Assembly (NCBI GenBank): GCA_000320545.1
Contig: ADNK01003048.1
Span: 1 to 56,156, forward strand
DNA: 56,156 nt
Source of the DNA: Bigelowiella natans CCMP2755
Lineage: Eukaryota > Cercozoa > Chlorarachniophyceae
Direction of reading: 5' to 3'
Positions 23,920-34,354 of this stretch are shown one piece after another (position 1 is the stretch's first letter; each line of letters opens with the position of its first letter). A program made the position numbers and the translations under genes. A model generated the notes under the pieces. It saw only the letters and a list, made by a program, of their open reading frames with translations, was not told the origin of the DNA and did not search any database.

Positions 23920-24519
23920 TATGCTACGCTAGCATAGCTAGCTAGTCGTTGTAGATTGACGACATAGCACAAGATAATAACAACAAATGGACACACTACT
24001 ATCTAATACTGGAGTCTAGGAGTGTACTACTTGCTTCGAAAATGGTAGGCAAACATACGATTATGCGACGGATGTAATGCATGCATCTAGTGCATTAAAT
24101 TACTAGATTATGCAGCACACGTCATTTAAAGATCAACATTGTCGCGCATGCCTGATAATAGCTCCACGATGTTGTGTTATTGAAGTGAGCCTGCTTTACT
24201 ACAACTACAACTACCACTACAACAACTAGACAAGTTGTAAAACAAAGTCTTCTAGTCTTCTCTAATCTAATCTAGATATTCGCTTTCAAATAAACAGACT
24301 TATAATTCAATTTACTGCTGTCGCGACAATACTCTGCTGATACTTAAAAATGCGGCGGAACATGTTTAGCTAGCAGCGCATAATAACATCTATAAAATAC
24401 ACGCAGAGAAGTGCTAATTGAGAGAAACCATGCTACCATGCTATATAGAATCCCGCATAACTGGTGATAATATCTCCTTATTACATAGCCATTGCTGCCG
24501 TGCTGTGTCACTAATAATC
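23445..24519. other. Convergent intergenic island
   Basis: This lies between the stops of two convergent small genes. It contains (AT)n at 23879-23916, gctagc/ctagctag words near 23930, and tgcatgcatctagtgcatta near 24080. The stretch 23811-23860 (gatgaccattattgaacaaa, then aatttgatttattacacccg) is a diverged copy of sequence at 15265-15310. No gene is supported. Confidence 0.6.
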
Positions 24520-24798
24520 TCATGTTCGTCGAAAGAGATCCTCTTCATGCATTTCCTCCGCAGTGTCCCAATAGTCCTTATCATTTTCCCAGAACAGCGG
24601 TTTCCCATCAGGCAAGATTCCTGATTGAAGAATATCTTGTGCTATTTCCATCTCGTTCTCCTCTTCCTCCACGAGGAAGCTAATTTTATTCTCGACGCAG
24701 AAACGATGGAACTCCCACTGGTAGTGTAAAATATCCACAATCTTGGCTTCGTGCTCCGGCACAGTAACCGGTCTGATGTACACATGGAATTTTGCCAT
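24520..24798 (-). CDS. Hypothetical small acidic protein, 92 aa
   Basis: An uninterrupted 92-codon frame with ordinary amino-acid composition, starting MAKFHVYIRPVTVPEHEAK. Its second half is acidic (VEEEENEMEIAQDIL) and rich in aromatics (FWENDKDYWDTAEEM). There is no repeat or microsatellite beneath it, unlike most short ORFs here, which favours a real gene. No signal peptide or membrane segment is visible. It is the last of three minus-strand genes (140-aa gene, BolA, this one), spaced about 170-360 bp apart. Family not recognised. Confidence 0.55.
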   Translation of the reverse strand: MAKFHVYIRPVTVPEHEAKIVDILHYQWEFHRFCVENKISFLVEEEENEMEIAQDILQSGILPDGKPLFWENDKDYWDTAEEMHEEDLFRRT

Positions 24799-25160
24799 GT
24801 GATCATCATCATGATATCATCACTATCAAGAGTAGTTGTTATTCTTTGCGGCTGTCTTCTATCTCTTTTTGGTGTTGAGCTGGTGTCTTACATCTGTCAT
24901 CATACATCATTATTACAGAGAGTGTTGCGTGTGTCGCCGGCATCACTATGTTGCAGTGTGGTCGAAGAAAAATATTGTATGAAAGGTAAAAAAAAACAGG
25001 TGATGATAATGGCGAGGAGGAGACAAGAACGTGAAGAGGTTTCATCAGCTGTTTGGTGTACGCGTGTTGAGATGACACGATGTGTGAGATTAGTTGTTCT
25101 GGTTCGATGCGAAATCATTAACAGTGAGTAATGCTACTAACAACGAGGCATACACGATTT
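24799..25160. other. Intergenic, about 360 bp
   Basis: This lies between the BolA stop and the start codon of the 92-aa gene, both minus strand. A 126-codon plus-strand ORF crosses it, but it has no recognisable features and no matching neighbour, so I left it out. Confidence 0.4.
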
Positions 25161-25500
25161 TTACTTGATGGAGGTTCCGTGTACGTCGTGTATGAATTCG
25201 TGAAGCATTTTTTGCACTTCCCTCTGTCGCTTAACAAGTGCCATACCCTCAAACTTGCTTGACACTATGTGAATGTGGAAGAAAGCACCACATCCGCCTG
25301 ATTAAAAGAAAGGCGTGATCACCAGTAAATCGTGATGATGATGGAATGTGTTTATATTGGTCAAGACGCTCATTTGGAAAAAGCAATTTATCATTACCTG
25401 ATGTGTCTTCTATATTGATGAATTCTGCTCCGAAATCTTCTAAGATCTTCTGCATGCCCACAACTCTCTCCTCTGAATTAAGAGTGCTGGCACTACTCAT
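25161..25500 (-). CDS. BolA: BolA-family protein
   Basis: Two exons, 25500-25398 and 25297-25161, join in phase to give 79 residues. The second exon reads GCGAFFHIHIVSSKFEG, then VKRQREVQKMLHEFIHDVH, the signature of BolA (GgCG..f.i.ivs..FeGk.lv.rhr.Vn..L..ei..iHal). BolA proteins bind monothiol glutaredoxins and share a [2Fe-2S] cluster with them; the Cys of GGCG and the C-terminal His are the usual ligand positions, and both seem present. Length matches BolA2-type proteins (~80-90 aa). The ATG at 25500 gives no targeting signal, suggesting the cytosol/nucleus. A reading with an upstream exon (TSHNFNRK before the Met) cannot be excluded and could add a presequence. Confidence 0.85.
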
Positions 25501-25666
25501 CTTGCGGTTGAAATTGTGGCTAGTCTGAAATTTTAAAATGTAAAACCGTTGTAATTACTCACTGAATCCATCGGTTCCGAGTAGAATCTCTTTTAAAATG
25601 ATGTACACACCATAATCTCGTTGCCATAGATTCTTTTCGGTGAACTTTCCATAGGTTGAGGTCTGC

Positions 25667-26564
25667 TTAGATATCTCTGCAGACGCTTGCCAATGCCCAT
25701 AATACGCCTAGATCCTCGTGCCTTCATCGATATTCTTCTCAGCATGGTGGACGGTGCTCAACCTTGCGAGGAGGGTGAAAACTGCGATGTCAACGATGTG
25801 CCCTTTCTCATCAAAAATAGTCTATTTTCCTTGTCGCAGATCATTTATGAAGCCTATTATATACAAATTTACAACTCATCTGCTTCCCAGTCGACCGTGG
25901 CGATATGAAGTGGTGATACTGTCGATGAAATATTGTCTATTTTGGCAACACCTCAAACAACAATACTTCTGTTCTGCCCGTCGACAGACAACCAGCAACG
26001 TAACCCCCAACTTTTAAGGGTGGGGCCCTCATCAATCACCTGAAACCTACGATGTCCTAGTTCGGATCAATTCATTGTTATCGTCCTAACCTCGCTGTAG
26101 CTATTGCCTCTTCGGCTCACCCCAAATTTTCGCTGTAATTAAAATCATCACCCGTGCCGTCGTCTTCATTATTAGGTGTGGGTTTCTCGGTAGGACATAT
26201 CATTATTAGGTGCGGGGATTCACGGTAGGGCGAATCGGAAGTAGCGAGACTGTTCGCATAGTTTTTCTCCCTTCCAACACCTACCATCTCCTCAGATTCC
26301 TCTCTCCCTCTCTTCTGTGGAATTTCCAACCAAGAAGGGCAGCCCCGTATCGAGCTTTTCCATGCATCAAATCCACTGCGAAGACTGGAGAACCCGAAGC
26401 TACACCTGCGATAGTGGTCTTTGCGAACACCGCAGCACTTCGAGCAATAAAAGACTAAACAGAGGTGATAGGGCTGCATTCTTCGTTCACTACGATTGTT
26501 CCAAAGATAGTACATTGGCTGCCGTTCCAATAATCTTGTGTCCTCGGTGCTCCTTCTTCTTCAT
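25667..26564 (-). CDS. Hypothetical protein, 140 aa, five exons
   Basis: Exons 26564-26514, 26454-26285, 26046-25959, 25821-25763 and 25721-25667 sum to 423 nt with closing phases. The chain runs MKKKEHRGHKIIGTAAN, then SFIARSAAVFAKTTIAG, VFAVDLMHGKARYGAALLG, FQVIDEGPTLKSWGLRCW, VDGQNRSIVTIFDEKGHIV and ends VCRDI. It looks like a small globular domain with a strand-rich second half. I do not recognise the family. The first intron is only 59 nt. Its start lies 250 bp from the start of the plus-strand EEP gene, so the two probably share a divergent promoter. The last two exons are the least certain: another frame there gives ARGSRRIMGIGKRLQRYL. Confidence 0.55.
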
Positions 26565-26654
26565 CTTCTTCTTCTGAGTAGTAGGAAAGTTTCTGGGTGG
26601 TCTCTTCTTCTTCTTATCCGCGGCTGTACTGTTGCTCCTACTAGGTTAGGTCGA

Positions 26655-26690
<36 letters not shown>

Positions 26691-26814
26691 CATAATTGTG
26701 CAGCAGCAGCAAAAGCAGCAGGAGGAGCAGTGAAGTGTAACGTGAATATTATTGCAAGATTGTGAAAATAAACTAATTGACAAATCTTTCTATCATCTAC
26801 CAGTTCCATCTCCG
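26565..26814. promoter_or_regulatory. Divergent promoter region with (GTA)n tract
   Basis: A 250-bp spacer between two divergent start codons. It holds a long gta/agt triplet run (about 26655-26691) and a cagcag tract. I see no TATA-like element of note. Calling it a promoter follows from the gene arrangement only. Confidence 0.4.
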
Positions 26815-28379
26815 ATGTTCTTCCGAAGAAATGTGTTATCGCAATCCCCCCATCATGTAAAGCATACTACATTACCTTCTTCACTGCTGAGGGGTCTAGG
26901 TCGGACATTCACGATAAAGCATGAGCAGAATAATAAATGGCAGCTACCTCAACGGCAAAGGGCTCTCATGGGAAGAAGTAGTATTAGTAGTGGTAGTAGT
27001 AGATGGTACTCTACTACTTCTACTTCTTCGCCCTTTTCTACCACGAGTGTGATCAACGCCAAGTCTATTACACCTCGCAGCAGTGCTGAGAATGAAGAGA
27101 TAAAGGCGACATCTACCCATCATCAGTTTTCTATCTGGAGCTTCAACATAAGGCACTACGCTTCAACTAACTGCTCTAGTCTCACTCTATTATTTTACAA
27201 ATAATGTTATCATCAATTTAGATTTGACTTTAAAATAATGTTATCATCAATTTAGATCTGACTTTAACGCTGAAACTGATGGTGAAAATCGGTGGGAGAA
27301 GCGCAGGGATGGGGTCATAGGTCTATATTTGAACATAACATGAATACATAAACAAGTATGATGTTAATGAAGCATAAAGATGGTAAGCGATCGGTGTCAA
27401 TATACCAAATACGATGACGATGAAAGAAGTAGAAGAAGAAAAATAAGGGAAATATGTGAATAAGGGAGGGGGGGGGGTTAGAAAAAAGTGAAGTGAGAAA
27501 AAGTAGTTCTTCCTTCATCACAAAAATATAGCCATCGTCATCGTGCAGCAGTGGCAGCAGTAGTAAGTTTGAAATTGTTAATACTTCTACTACTACTACT
27601 ACTACTACTACATCGATATGAACAGATATCATAAAGCGCTACAATCCAGATATAATCGCAACACAGGTAATGCTACAACCCGTGTAAACATATGCTTGAA
27701 GATGATGATAATGATAATGACAATAATGACAACGATGAGAGAATGACTAATCGGGTGATTACGGTAGTTAGCGACTCTATTCCGTTGATTCATTTGTCCC
27801 CCGAACTCATTGTTCATACCCCTCGCATCATCATTTTCACCATCTTCTTCTCCTCTTCAGGAAGCAATAGCAGCTCAAGTCGGTGACCTTTCCGACGGTT
27901 TAGACGAGTAAGATCCTACACACTCATAATACAACATATGTGTCGCGGGAAAACTTCTTTTCAATAAATCTAATGAAGTATTCAGAGAATTGTTATAAAT
28001 AGTTGTAGTAACATCGTCCACAATCTACGTTGATTCCCATCTCTGTTTACCATTTCAAACTGCCTCAATACTGCGCGTCTTAATGGGCCAGGCGCTGAGA
28101 GCTGCAATGGCACGCAATAGTCACATGCCATATGTATGATGGACGATGCTGCTGCAGGTACGATTATGAAGGATGCTGCAGATTGGGAGGTGAAGAGGAT
28201 GAGTACTGCGCCATCTTCTACAAGCCTCAAATGTTCCAAGTTGTCGAGGTGGTGTATTCTTCTTTCTTCTTCAATGCTAATCTCACACTCGCCAGATTGT
28301 TTGCAATGCCCCGTCATTGCGGATGTAGTTAAATCATAGCCTTAGTGCTAAAGAGGGTTTTTAAGTAAATATACTGTTT

Positions 28380-28437
<58 letters not shown>

Positions 28438-28652
28438 GTATTATATTTATGCAATTCATAATTATTGGGTATGGTCTCCTCCTCCTCCTAGGGCGACACG
28501 ATCTGGCTGTCACAGAACCCGCAAAAAGCTGGATCAATAGGGTTATTCTTCGCCTTCTCCCTTTTCTTTTTCTTGTTGTTGTCGTTGTTGTTGTTGTTGT
28601 AGTAGTAGTAGTAGTAGTAGAATAGCAGTTATAGCCGGAATTGTATTCCATC

Positions 28653-28683
<31 letters not shown>

Positions 28684-28926
28684 TAGCAGTTGTATTATGA
28701 ATTGCATAGTAGTAGTAGTAGTAGTAGTAGTAGCTTGTAGGTCTAGGTGCAGGAGCTATAGCGGTAATGATACTACTGACATGGGTGTTCGTGGTGACCC
28801 TCCCCCTCCTTACTACTTACTGTGCAGGTGGGATGCGATGTATCCTCGGATTGCTACTTGGGCTGTATTCGAGCCATCCTCGCAGCAGCAGCAGCAGCAA
28901 TCATCTAGATTATCGGTGAATGTACT

Positions 28927-28977
<51 letters not shown>

Positions 28978-30764
28978 TGTGAGGGATGGTAGCTATCGAA
29001 AGAAATAAAAACATCATTTGTAGCCTAATTAGATCATGACTAATGAGCTCTATCATCATCATCATCATCATCATCATCTCATCATCGTCGCCGTGTCGTT
29101 GTCGTTGTCGTTGTCGTCACCATCATCATCATCGTCATCATGATTAAGATTCCACTACCTGAATCATCTTGACACAAAAACACTACTACTACTACTTCTA
29201 CTACTACTTCTACTACTACTTCTACTACTACTACTACTACTACTACTAATAGGGAAAAAAACAGACGTTTGGAGTCATCAGCACACACTTTGACCATGTT
29301 GGTATCGAAGCGAGAAAAGAGAGTGCAAAGCTCATCAAGGTGCTTGTTGTTAAATTCTTTGAATATCCCTCACATCGGTTTTGACAAAAGATGGTACTAA
29401 GTCGAATCATGGAGAAGGAGAAGAAATAGAAAAAGAAGAGGAATAAGAAGCTGGAAAGATGATGCATGTGCTAGTTGGTGGTTTCATACTTTCTTCCTTA
29501 CTTCCTTTCTACTTTGTCCATTGTGTGCATGGATTATGAAATACTACTAGGGTTTGATAGGAGACCTACAGTCTAAGTATCCTTCCACGCCCTTTGTTCT
29601 TTGCGGAGATTTTAATTCCATAAAGGTAGATAGGTAGATCGAAGTGCTACTACAACTTACTACATGATGATGATGGTGATGGTGATGATGATGGTGATGG
29701 TAATGATGATGGTGGTGGTTAACATGTTGTAGTTTCACACACTATCAGACAAAACGCCATCGTTTGTCATCTCAAATAGCAACCTCTGCAGTTCTAGTCT
29801 CGATAAATGTTTGCCGCAGCCATACCTTCTACTGCTTCATTCTCATCGATTTCTATTGCTTCGTTGTCACCTCTTTCTTAGACAGAAAACGAAGTGTATG
29901 AGACGCTAACGACGGGCGATGGAGCTCTGATGGATGCATGGGTACTAATCAATGATCATCATACTAACTACGGTTAAACCCCAAGACGAGCAACAACCAG
30001 AATATTGCAACGATGGATTGCTGTTTCACAATTCGACAATAGCAGCGTTATCATCACATCTCGCTGTATTGCAATAGAAGCTAAATTGATGCCAACTAAC
30101 ATAAAGCCACAAGCGGAGATTCTGGAAGATGGCGGGTGGAAAAGAAGCACCATGCATAAGGTAGTAGGAAACGAAGTGTTGTATCATGCCGATTTCAGCA
30201 TAATTGCGCACTATAACAGTGCTCGATATCATTCTCAAAATCACACATAGCATAAAAAGTGCCAACGCTGAATGTAAAATGTGACTACACGGGAAATTTG
30301 ATGAAGATGATGATTTTTAGTTTGAAGGACTTGCATTCGATGGATGCATGGGAGACGGCACAGTTGAGTTGTGCAAAGTCGAAGATGTCATCGTCTCCGG
30401 GGAAGAGGAGGAGAAACCAAGCGATGGGCTGGAACACATTGACTGGTATTCCCCATTAATTCCAAAAAAATCAAATTTTTCTCTATTTGAAATCTATGAA
30501 CTCCGCTTTTTACTGAGCGTTAATGTAGACAAGTTAATAAGCCATTTACTCAAATAGAAAATCAGTCTATACATGCTTGTCTTCTTCCCCTTCTTCATTT
30601 TCTATGTTTGAAGGATACTTGTGAGAAATCCTACTACATCGAGAGGAGAACCGCAATCATCAGTAGTAGCAACATCAGAAATAGAATCAGAGGGAGAAGG
30701 TTTAAAATCCGTAAAGTCAAGTGTTATCACTGATCAATTGCCATCCGGTATTATCCATAGCTAG
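26815..30764 (+). CDS. Endonuclease/exonuclease/phosphatase (EEP) family protein with mitochondrial-like leader
   Basis: Exons: 26815-~27178, 27256-27320, a small uncertain exon near 27760-27805, 27861-27907, 28158-28248, 28492-28541, 28828-28915, 29265-29339, 29572-29625, 29882-29941, 30321-30445 and 30614-30764. Landmarks in EEP order: FSIWSFNIRHY, ENRWEKRRDGVI, EAIAAQVGDL (the E of LQEa), EYCAIFYKPQ, TIWLSQNP with GWDAMYPRIATWAVF, VISTHFDHVGIEAR, FVLCGDFNS and EHIDWILV. These are the metal-binding and catalytic blocks of the DNase I-like fold. The first ~130 residues are Arg/Ser-rich with no acidic start (MFFRRNVLSQSP, SSLLRGLGRTF), like a mitochondrial presequence. A CAG run encodes Q6 after WAVFEPSS. 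Two joins are unresolved: exon 1 to 2 is off by one base, and the exon before EAIAAQ lacks GLQ. The final SDH motif is missing, perhaps beyond a donor at 30748. Confidence 0.75.
27201..27268. repeat. 34-bp tandem duplication copying a splice acceptor
   Basis: 27201-27234 and 27235-27268 differ at two bases. Each copy ends tcatcaatttag followed by at(t/c)tgac, so the 3' splice site of EEP exon 2 exists twice. Only the second acceptor leads into an open frame. Confidence 0.9.
28381..28433. repeat. Compound (CA)n(TA)n microsatellite
   Basis: A ca run followed by a ta run in the intron between EEP exons 28158-28248 and 28492-28541. Confidence 0.95.
28592..28733. repeat. Three clustered (GTA)n tracts
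   Basis: gta runs at about 28592-28620, 28652-28683 and 28709-28733 share flanking text (atagcagtt, ttgta). This suggests local duplication of a repeat-containing segment inside the 28542-28827 intron of the EEP gene. Confidence 0.85.
28935..28973. repeat. (AT)n microsatellite
   Basis: About 18 at units just after the donor of the polyglutamine-encoding EEP exon (28828-28915). Confidence 0.95.
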
Positions 30765-31171
30765 TAGTACTGACTCTATAAATCATATCTTGATAAATGA
30801 AATCTTCGTTCTTCACGCATGCAGCCTTTAATTTTACCTGTTTCTGTCTCTCCCCTTCTCTTTATTCCTTTCCATGTTGGTGCGCTGTGCTGAATCGATG
30901 GGAGATTGTGCCCCTAGTCATTGCGTTTTGGGATGTTGTGCATGTATTATTTTTTGGGTTCAACGCATGAATTCTTTGGCTTCGAAATCTGATTGATTTT
31001 GATCTATCATGTTCCCCATCTGGTTTCAACCTGGACTGAGTGAATTCAATTTTTTAGGCCGGTATCCTTCGGACCATTTTCCTATTAGTGTAGAATTCAC
31101 CTTCAAATAATTGAACGAGGCGTTTAACGGAAATGAGTTGGATTTTACACAACACGAACGCAGGGAAGGTA

Positions 31172-31253
31172 ACACAATGAGCAAAGGAGATAGGTCTTGT
31201 TTCATGTTTAAGATTACACAACGAGCAAAGGAGATAGGTCTTGTTTCGTGTTT
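31172..31253. repeat. Tandem duplication, 44-bp unit
   Basis: 31172-31209 (acacaatgagcaaaggagat and onward) is repeated at 31216-31253 with two substitutions and a six-base spacer. Confidence 0.9.
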
Positions 31254-33043
31254 GCCACTTGGATAATGAGCTCATTCAAGCTTACCTTGCCCATCATGCA
31301 TGTCTGATGCACTCAAAATGTCACTTTGCAGAGTCTTCAGAATCTTGTGTGCACGACCATTGCTTGGAAAATCTTAGTCGCACTGTGTGCACCACCATCC
31401 CTGCACCATTCTGGCATTGAATTGCTTCACCATGCACAATCGTGCGCAACAGTTGCGTTGTGTGTCCTCAACGTGTGACAGCACGTGCAGTGTGCGATGT
31501 GATCATTGACTGTGCGTGCACGCACCACGTGTTCCAGCGTTGTGCCACGTCCGTCGTTGAACACACACGACACACCTAGTCACCAGCACGCCGCAACGTC
31601 ATTGCATCTCCATTGGTCGTGCCAATCACACGTGCATGCAAAAACACACGTGCGAACGGTGAGCCTCACAAAGTCAAAATGCACACAAAGGGGAACACCG
31701 TGCAATGTTGTGTGGTTCACTGTCGTGCCAGCGCACTGCTAGACTGCGTGCCCATCTGCTGAGCCTGCATCTGGGCGTGTGTGCTTCACCCGGCTAGCCA
31801 CCAGACTAGCAGAGCTAGCCAGCCTGGCTCGCACAAGCCAGCAAGATTCCAAGCTTGCGCCTTGCGAGATCAGCGTCGTGAAGCTTTCGTTGAAGACATC
31901 TAGATGTGTGCTGAACTCGTGTGCGCGTGCACGAGTCCATGAGTGACAAGTCCAGAAGTGCCTGCGTGGTCGTGCAACTCGCGCATGATTGCACGCCTTT
32001 GTGAGTTGTGTGATAGTTGCAAGACAAGCTAGCAAACCTGGCAAGCCAGCAAAACATCCACGCCTTTGCGACCACGCAACGTGTGAACACCTGGATGCGC
32101 AATCACATCTGCAGCTCTCTAGCTCTGGCTTCCAGTCGACCCTTTTGTTCGTTTCATTGCAATCGCGCTCATCGATGTGTAGATGCGATGTTTCCTTGAT
32201 CGATGACGACACAGACCAATGAAAACAGGCTCGCGCGCTGACACCACACGTCCTGACGTGCGCGGAAAACACGAGCACCATCTGGACCATCGTGCAGCAG
32301 TGTTCGCAAACAAACGTTTGTGAAAACACATTGCGATGACGTGTTGTGAGGATCCCTCGTGTGCACACGACAGAGCTCACAACAACAGTGTCAGCGAGCC
32401 CGAAAGTCACTGTCGCTGCTGGACTGCCTTGTTCGTCGTGCCAGCGCTGGAGCGTGCCAGCTAGCCAGCCAGCCAGGCCAGCAGGATTGAAGTGGAAAAG
32501 GCAGCCGCAAACTTCTTGCACAGCAGAACTTGGAAATTTTCAGTGCTCACTTGCAACGATTTGTTGCTTGCTGGCAGCTGGCACGCACAATGCCCAGCTA
32601 GCTGCACTCATCGGTGGCTCCACCCATTGGGCTTGTGGACAGCACCAGAGTGGCAGAGCGTTGAACGTTGAACACTCAGAACCACACGTCAATGGAGCGA
32701 TTGAAAGGATCATGGGATCCATGAATGTGGTGCAGCTGAAAATGGAAAGAAAGAAGTGATTTTGTCATTGGAGCAGTTCAAAGGATCGTGGGACTGTGGA
32801 CAGGCTGACTCCGTGTCCTCCCCAAACCACATGCGGCAAACAACCAACTGGAACGCCAAGAAATGAATCATGGGAAACGCTGACTCCTCCGTGCCCTCCA
32901 TTGAACCTTGAATGAACGAATGAACAAATGAATTGGTTCCAGCAGTCATGGGATCTGCAAGGATCAACAGAGTGTGCTGACCCACCTGCTCCCACCCCTC
33001 ACTGCGTCTTCAGATCGAGCATGGGATTCAATGAACAATGAAC

Positions 33044-33090
33044 AATGATGAAGAACTGCATTTCCAAAATGCAACAAGACACTTGCAGTG
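33044..33090 (+). repeat. Dispersed ~40-bp element, copy 2
   Basis: Reads gatgaagaactgcatttcca and continues aaatgcaacaagacacttgc. It matches 6251-6290 and 33816-33864. Preceded by direct repeats of tgaacaa. Confidence 0.65.
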
Positions 33091-33815
33091 CACGAAACGC
33101 AGTGCCTCGAACTGACTTCAGTGAGGACCATCTGGTGAAACCAAAAGGAATCAAGAATGGCATCATGGCCACTCCTCCGTTCCTAGTTTCATTGTTTTCA
33201 GTGCCTGATGTTTGCCAACTTCAGGATCACGCATCCCTGAATCCTGTCGTGATGGTTTGCTCATGCTTGGAGATCACCAAGCAAGAACACCACACCTGCG
33301 ACCCCCAAGAGCACAATCCCATGGACCACACCTTCATTCATGGTCTGCTTCACACCTGCCACAACATCCCCGGCTTTTGCGGAGACATTGCCCTCACTGG
33401 AAGGCATGAAGATGGAGGAGGATGCATTCTTCGTTCCTGGTCCATTTGGACAGCGAGCTTCGCAATGACCACAGCACACCCGGCTTTTGCGGAGACAAAG
33501 CCCCCATCATTGCAATCAGAAGCACCAGCTAGCTAGCTTCACGCCAACCACAACATCCCCGGCCCAATGGAGACATTGCCCGGAGGGCATGAAGTTTGAG
33601 GAGGACACATTCATCCTGATGGGATTCATCCAGGGTGAATCTTGGACACAGATCCGAAAAGGCTTCGTTTGGCATCCAATTCTCCAGTGGCCTGCCCCAC
33701 CGGTGAACAGGAATGTGGTGCAGGGAAGGGGAAAAGCCACCCTCGTGACCGAAAAACTCACCACCCAGTGCCAATTCGGCGAATGTGACTTTGAATCTTG
33801 AACACTGAAACAATG

Positions 33816-33864
33816 AAACAATGATGAAAAACCACATTTCCAAAGTGTTGCAAGACACTTGCAT
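33816..33864 (+). repeat. Dispersed ~40-bp element, copy 3
   Basis: Reads gatgaaaaaccacatttcca and continues aagtgttgcaagacacttgc. Third copy of the element at 6251 and 33044; likewise preceded by gaaacaatgaaacaa. Confidence 0.65.
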
Positions 33865-33889
33865 GCATCCTTCGTGTGGCTACCGAGTC

Positions 33890-34105
33890 ACCGGTGGCTG
33901 GGGCGACAAGTCTGTCTGCCCCACCAGTGACCAGCAATGTGGTTCAGGGGTAGGAGGTGACCAACCCCCCCGCCCATCACCGCATCGCACCAATTTTTTT
34001 CCGAATGTAACTTTGAATCTTGAATGCAGATCCACACATCCTTCGCCTGGCTACCTAGTCACCGGTGGCTGGGGCGACATGTCTGTCTGTCCCACCGACT
34101 CAAAA
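33890..34105 (+). repeat. Degenerate direct repeat (gtcaccggtggctggggcga), two copies with a third relative at 48335
   Basis: Copies begin near 33890 and 34055 and continue caagtctgtctg(c/t)cccacc. A rearranged relative at 48335-48450 shares gtcaccg, accggtggccgggacgacac, gtggttcagg and accgaaac segments. All are in intergenic islands. Confidence 0.6.
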
Positions 34106-34246
34106 CCAAGAACTGTTTCTTGATCTAACAACCAGAACAACTGACATCGAAATCCTTGTCGTAGCAACAAAATGCAATGCATTATTTCTGTTTTCTGAGG
34201 AGAATAAGACGAAGCACAGATCTGTCAAAAGGAGGAGCATCACAGC

Positions 34247-34354
34247 AAACCAGCCATGGGAACTAATAAGTCCAAACCAGCCATGGGAACTAATCAGTCC
34301 AAACCAGCCATGGGAACTAATCAGTCCAAACCAGCTATGGGAACTAATCAGTCC
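34247..34354 (+). repeat. 27-bp coding tandem repeat, four copies, each with a start codon
   Basis: Units at 34247, 34274, 34301 and 34328 read aaaccagccatgggaactaa followed by t(c/a)agtcc. In frame they encode KPAMGTNQS. The first unit supplies the ATG of the ankyrin gene. Every unit carries ATGGGAACTAAT in the same context, so any of four in-frame ATGs would start a protein with MGTN(Q/K)S. Confidence 0.95.

Larger units (their letters stand above)
30765..34246. other. 3.5-kb intergenic stretch of degenerate repeats
   Basis: Two parts. 30765-31270 is ordinary AT-rich spacer with a 44-bp tandem duplication. 31280-34130 is a higher-GC island rich in tgtgca, gtgcgt and gctagc words, with internal repeats: 33347-33428 against 33541-33612, a short related piece near 33480, and a block with caccggtggctggggcgaca at 33890 and 34060. 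Long overlapping ORFs occur on both strands (for example 31739-32521 minus), but they overlap each other in several frames and have no domain I recognise. I read this as decayed repetitive DNA, not genes. Confidence 0.55.

Noticed and set aside
26752-26814. Upstream extension of the EEP gene start to 26752
   Set aside because: That frame begins with a non-ATG codon; the first ATG is 26815 and it opens a good presequence.
31739-32521. 260-codon minus-strand ORF in the 32-kb island
   Set aside because: It overlaps several other long ORFs on both strands in GC-richer repeat DNA. Its Cys/Trp/Ala-rich composition matches no family I know, and ORFs this long arise there because stop codons are rare.
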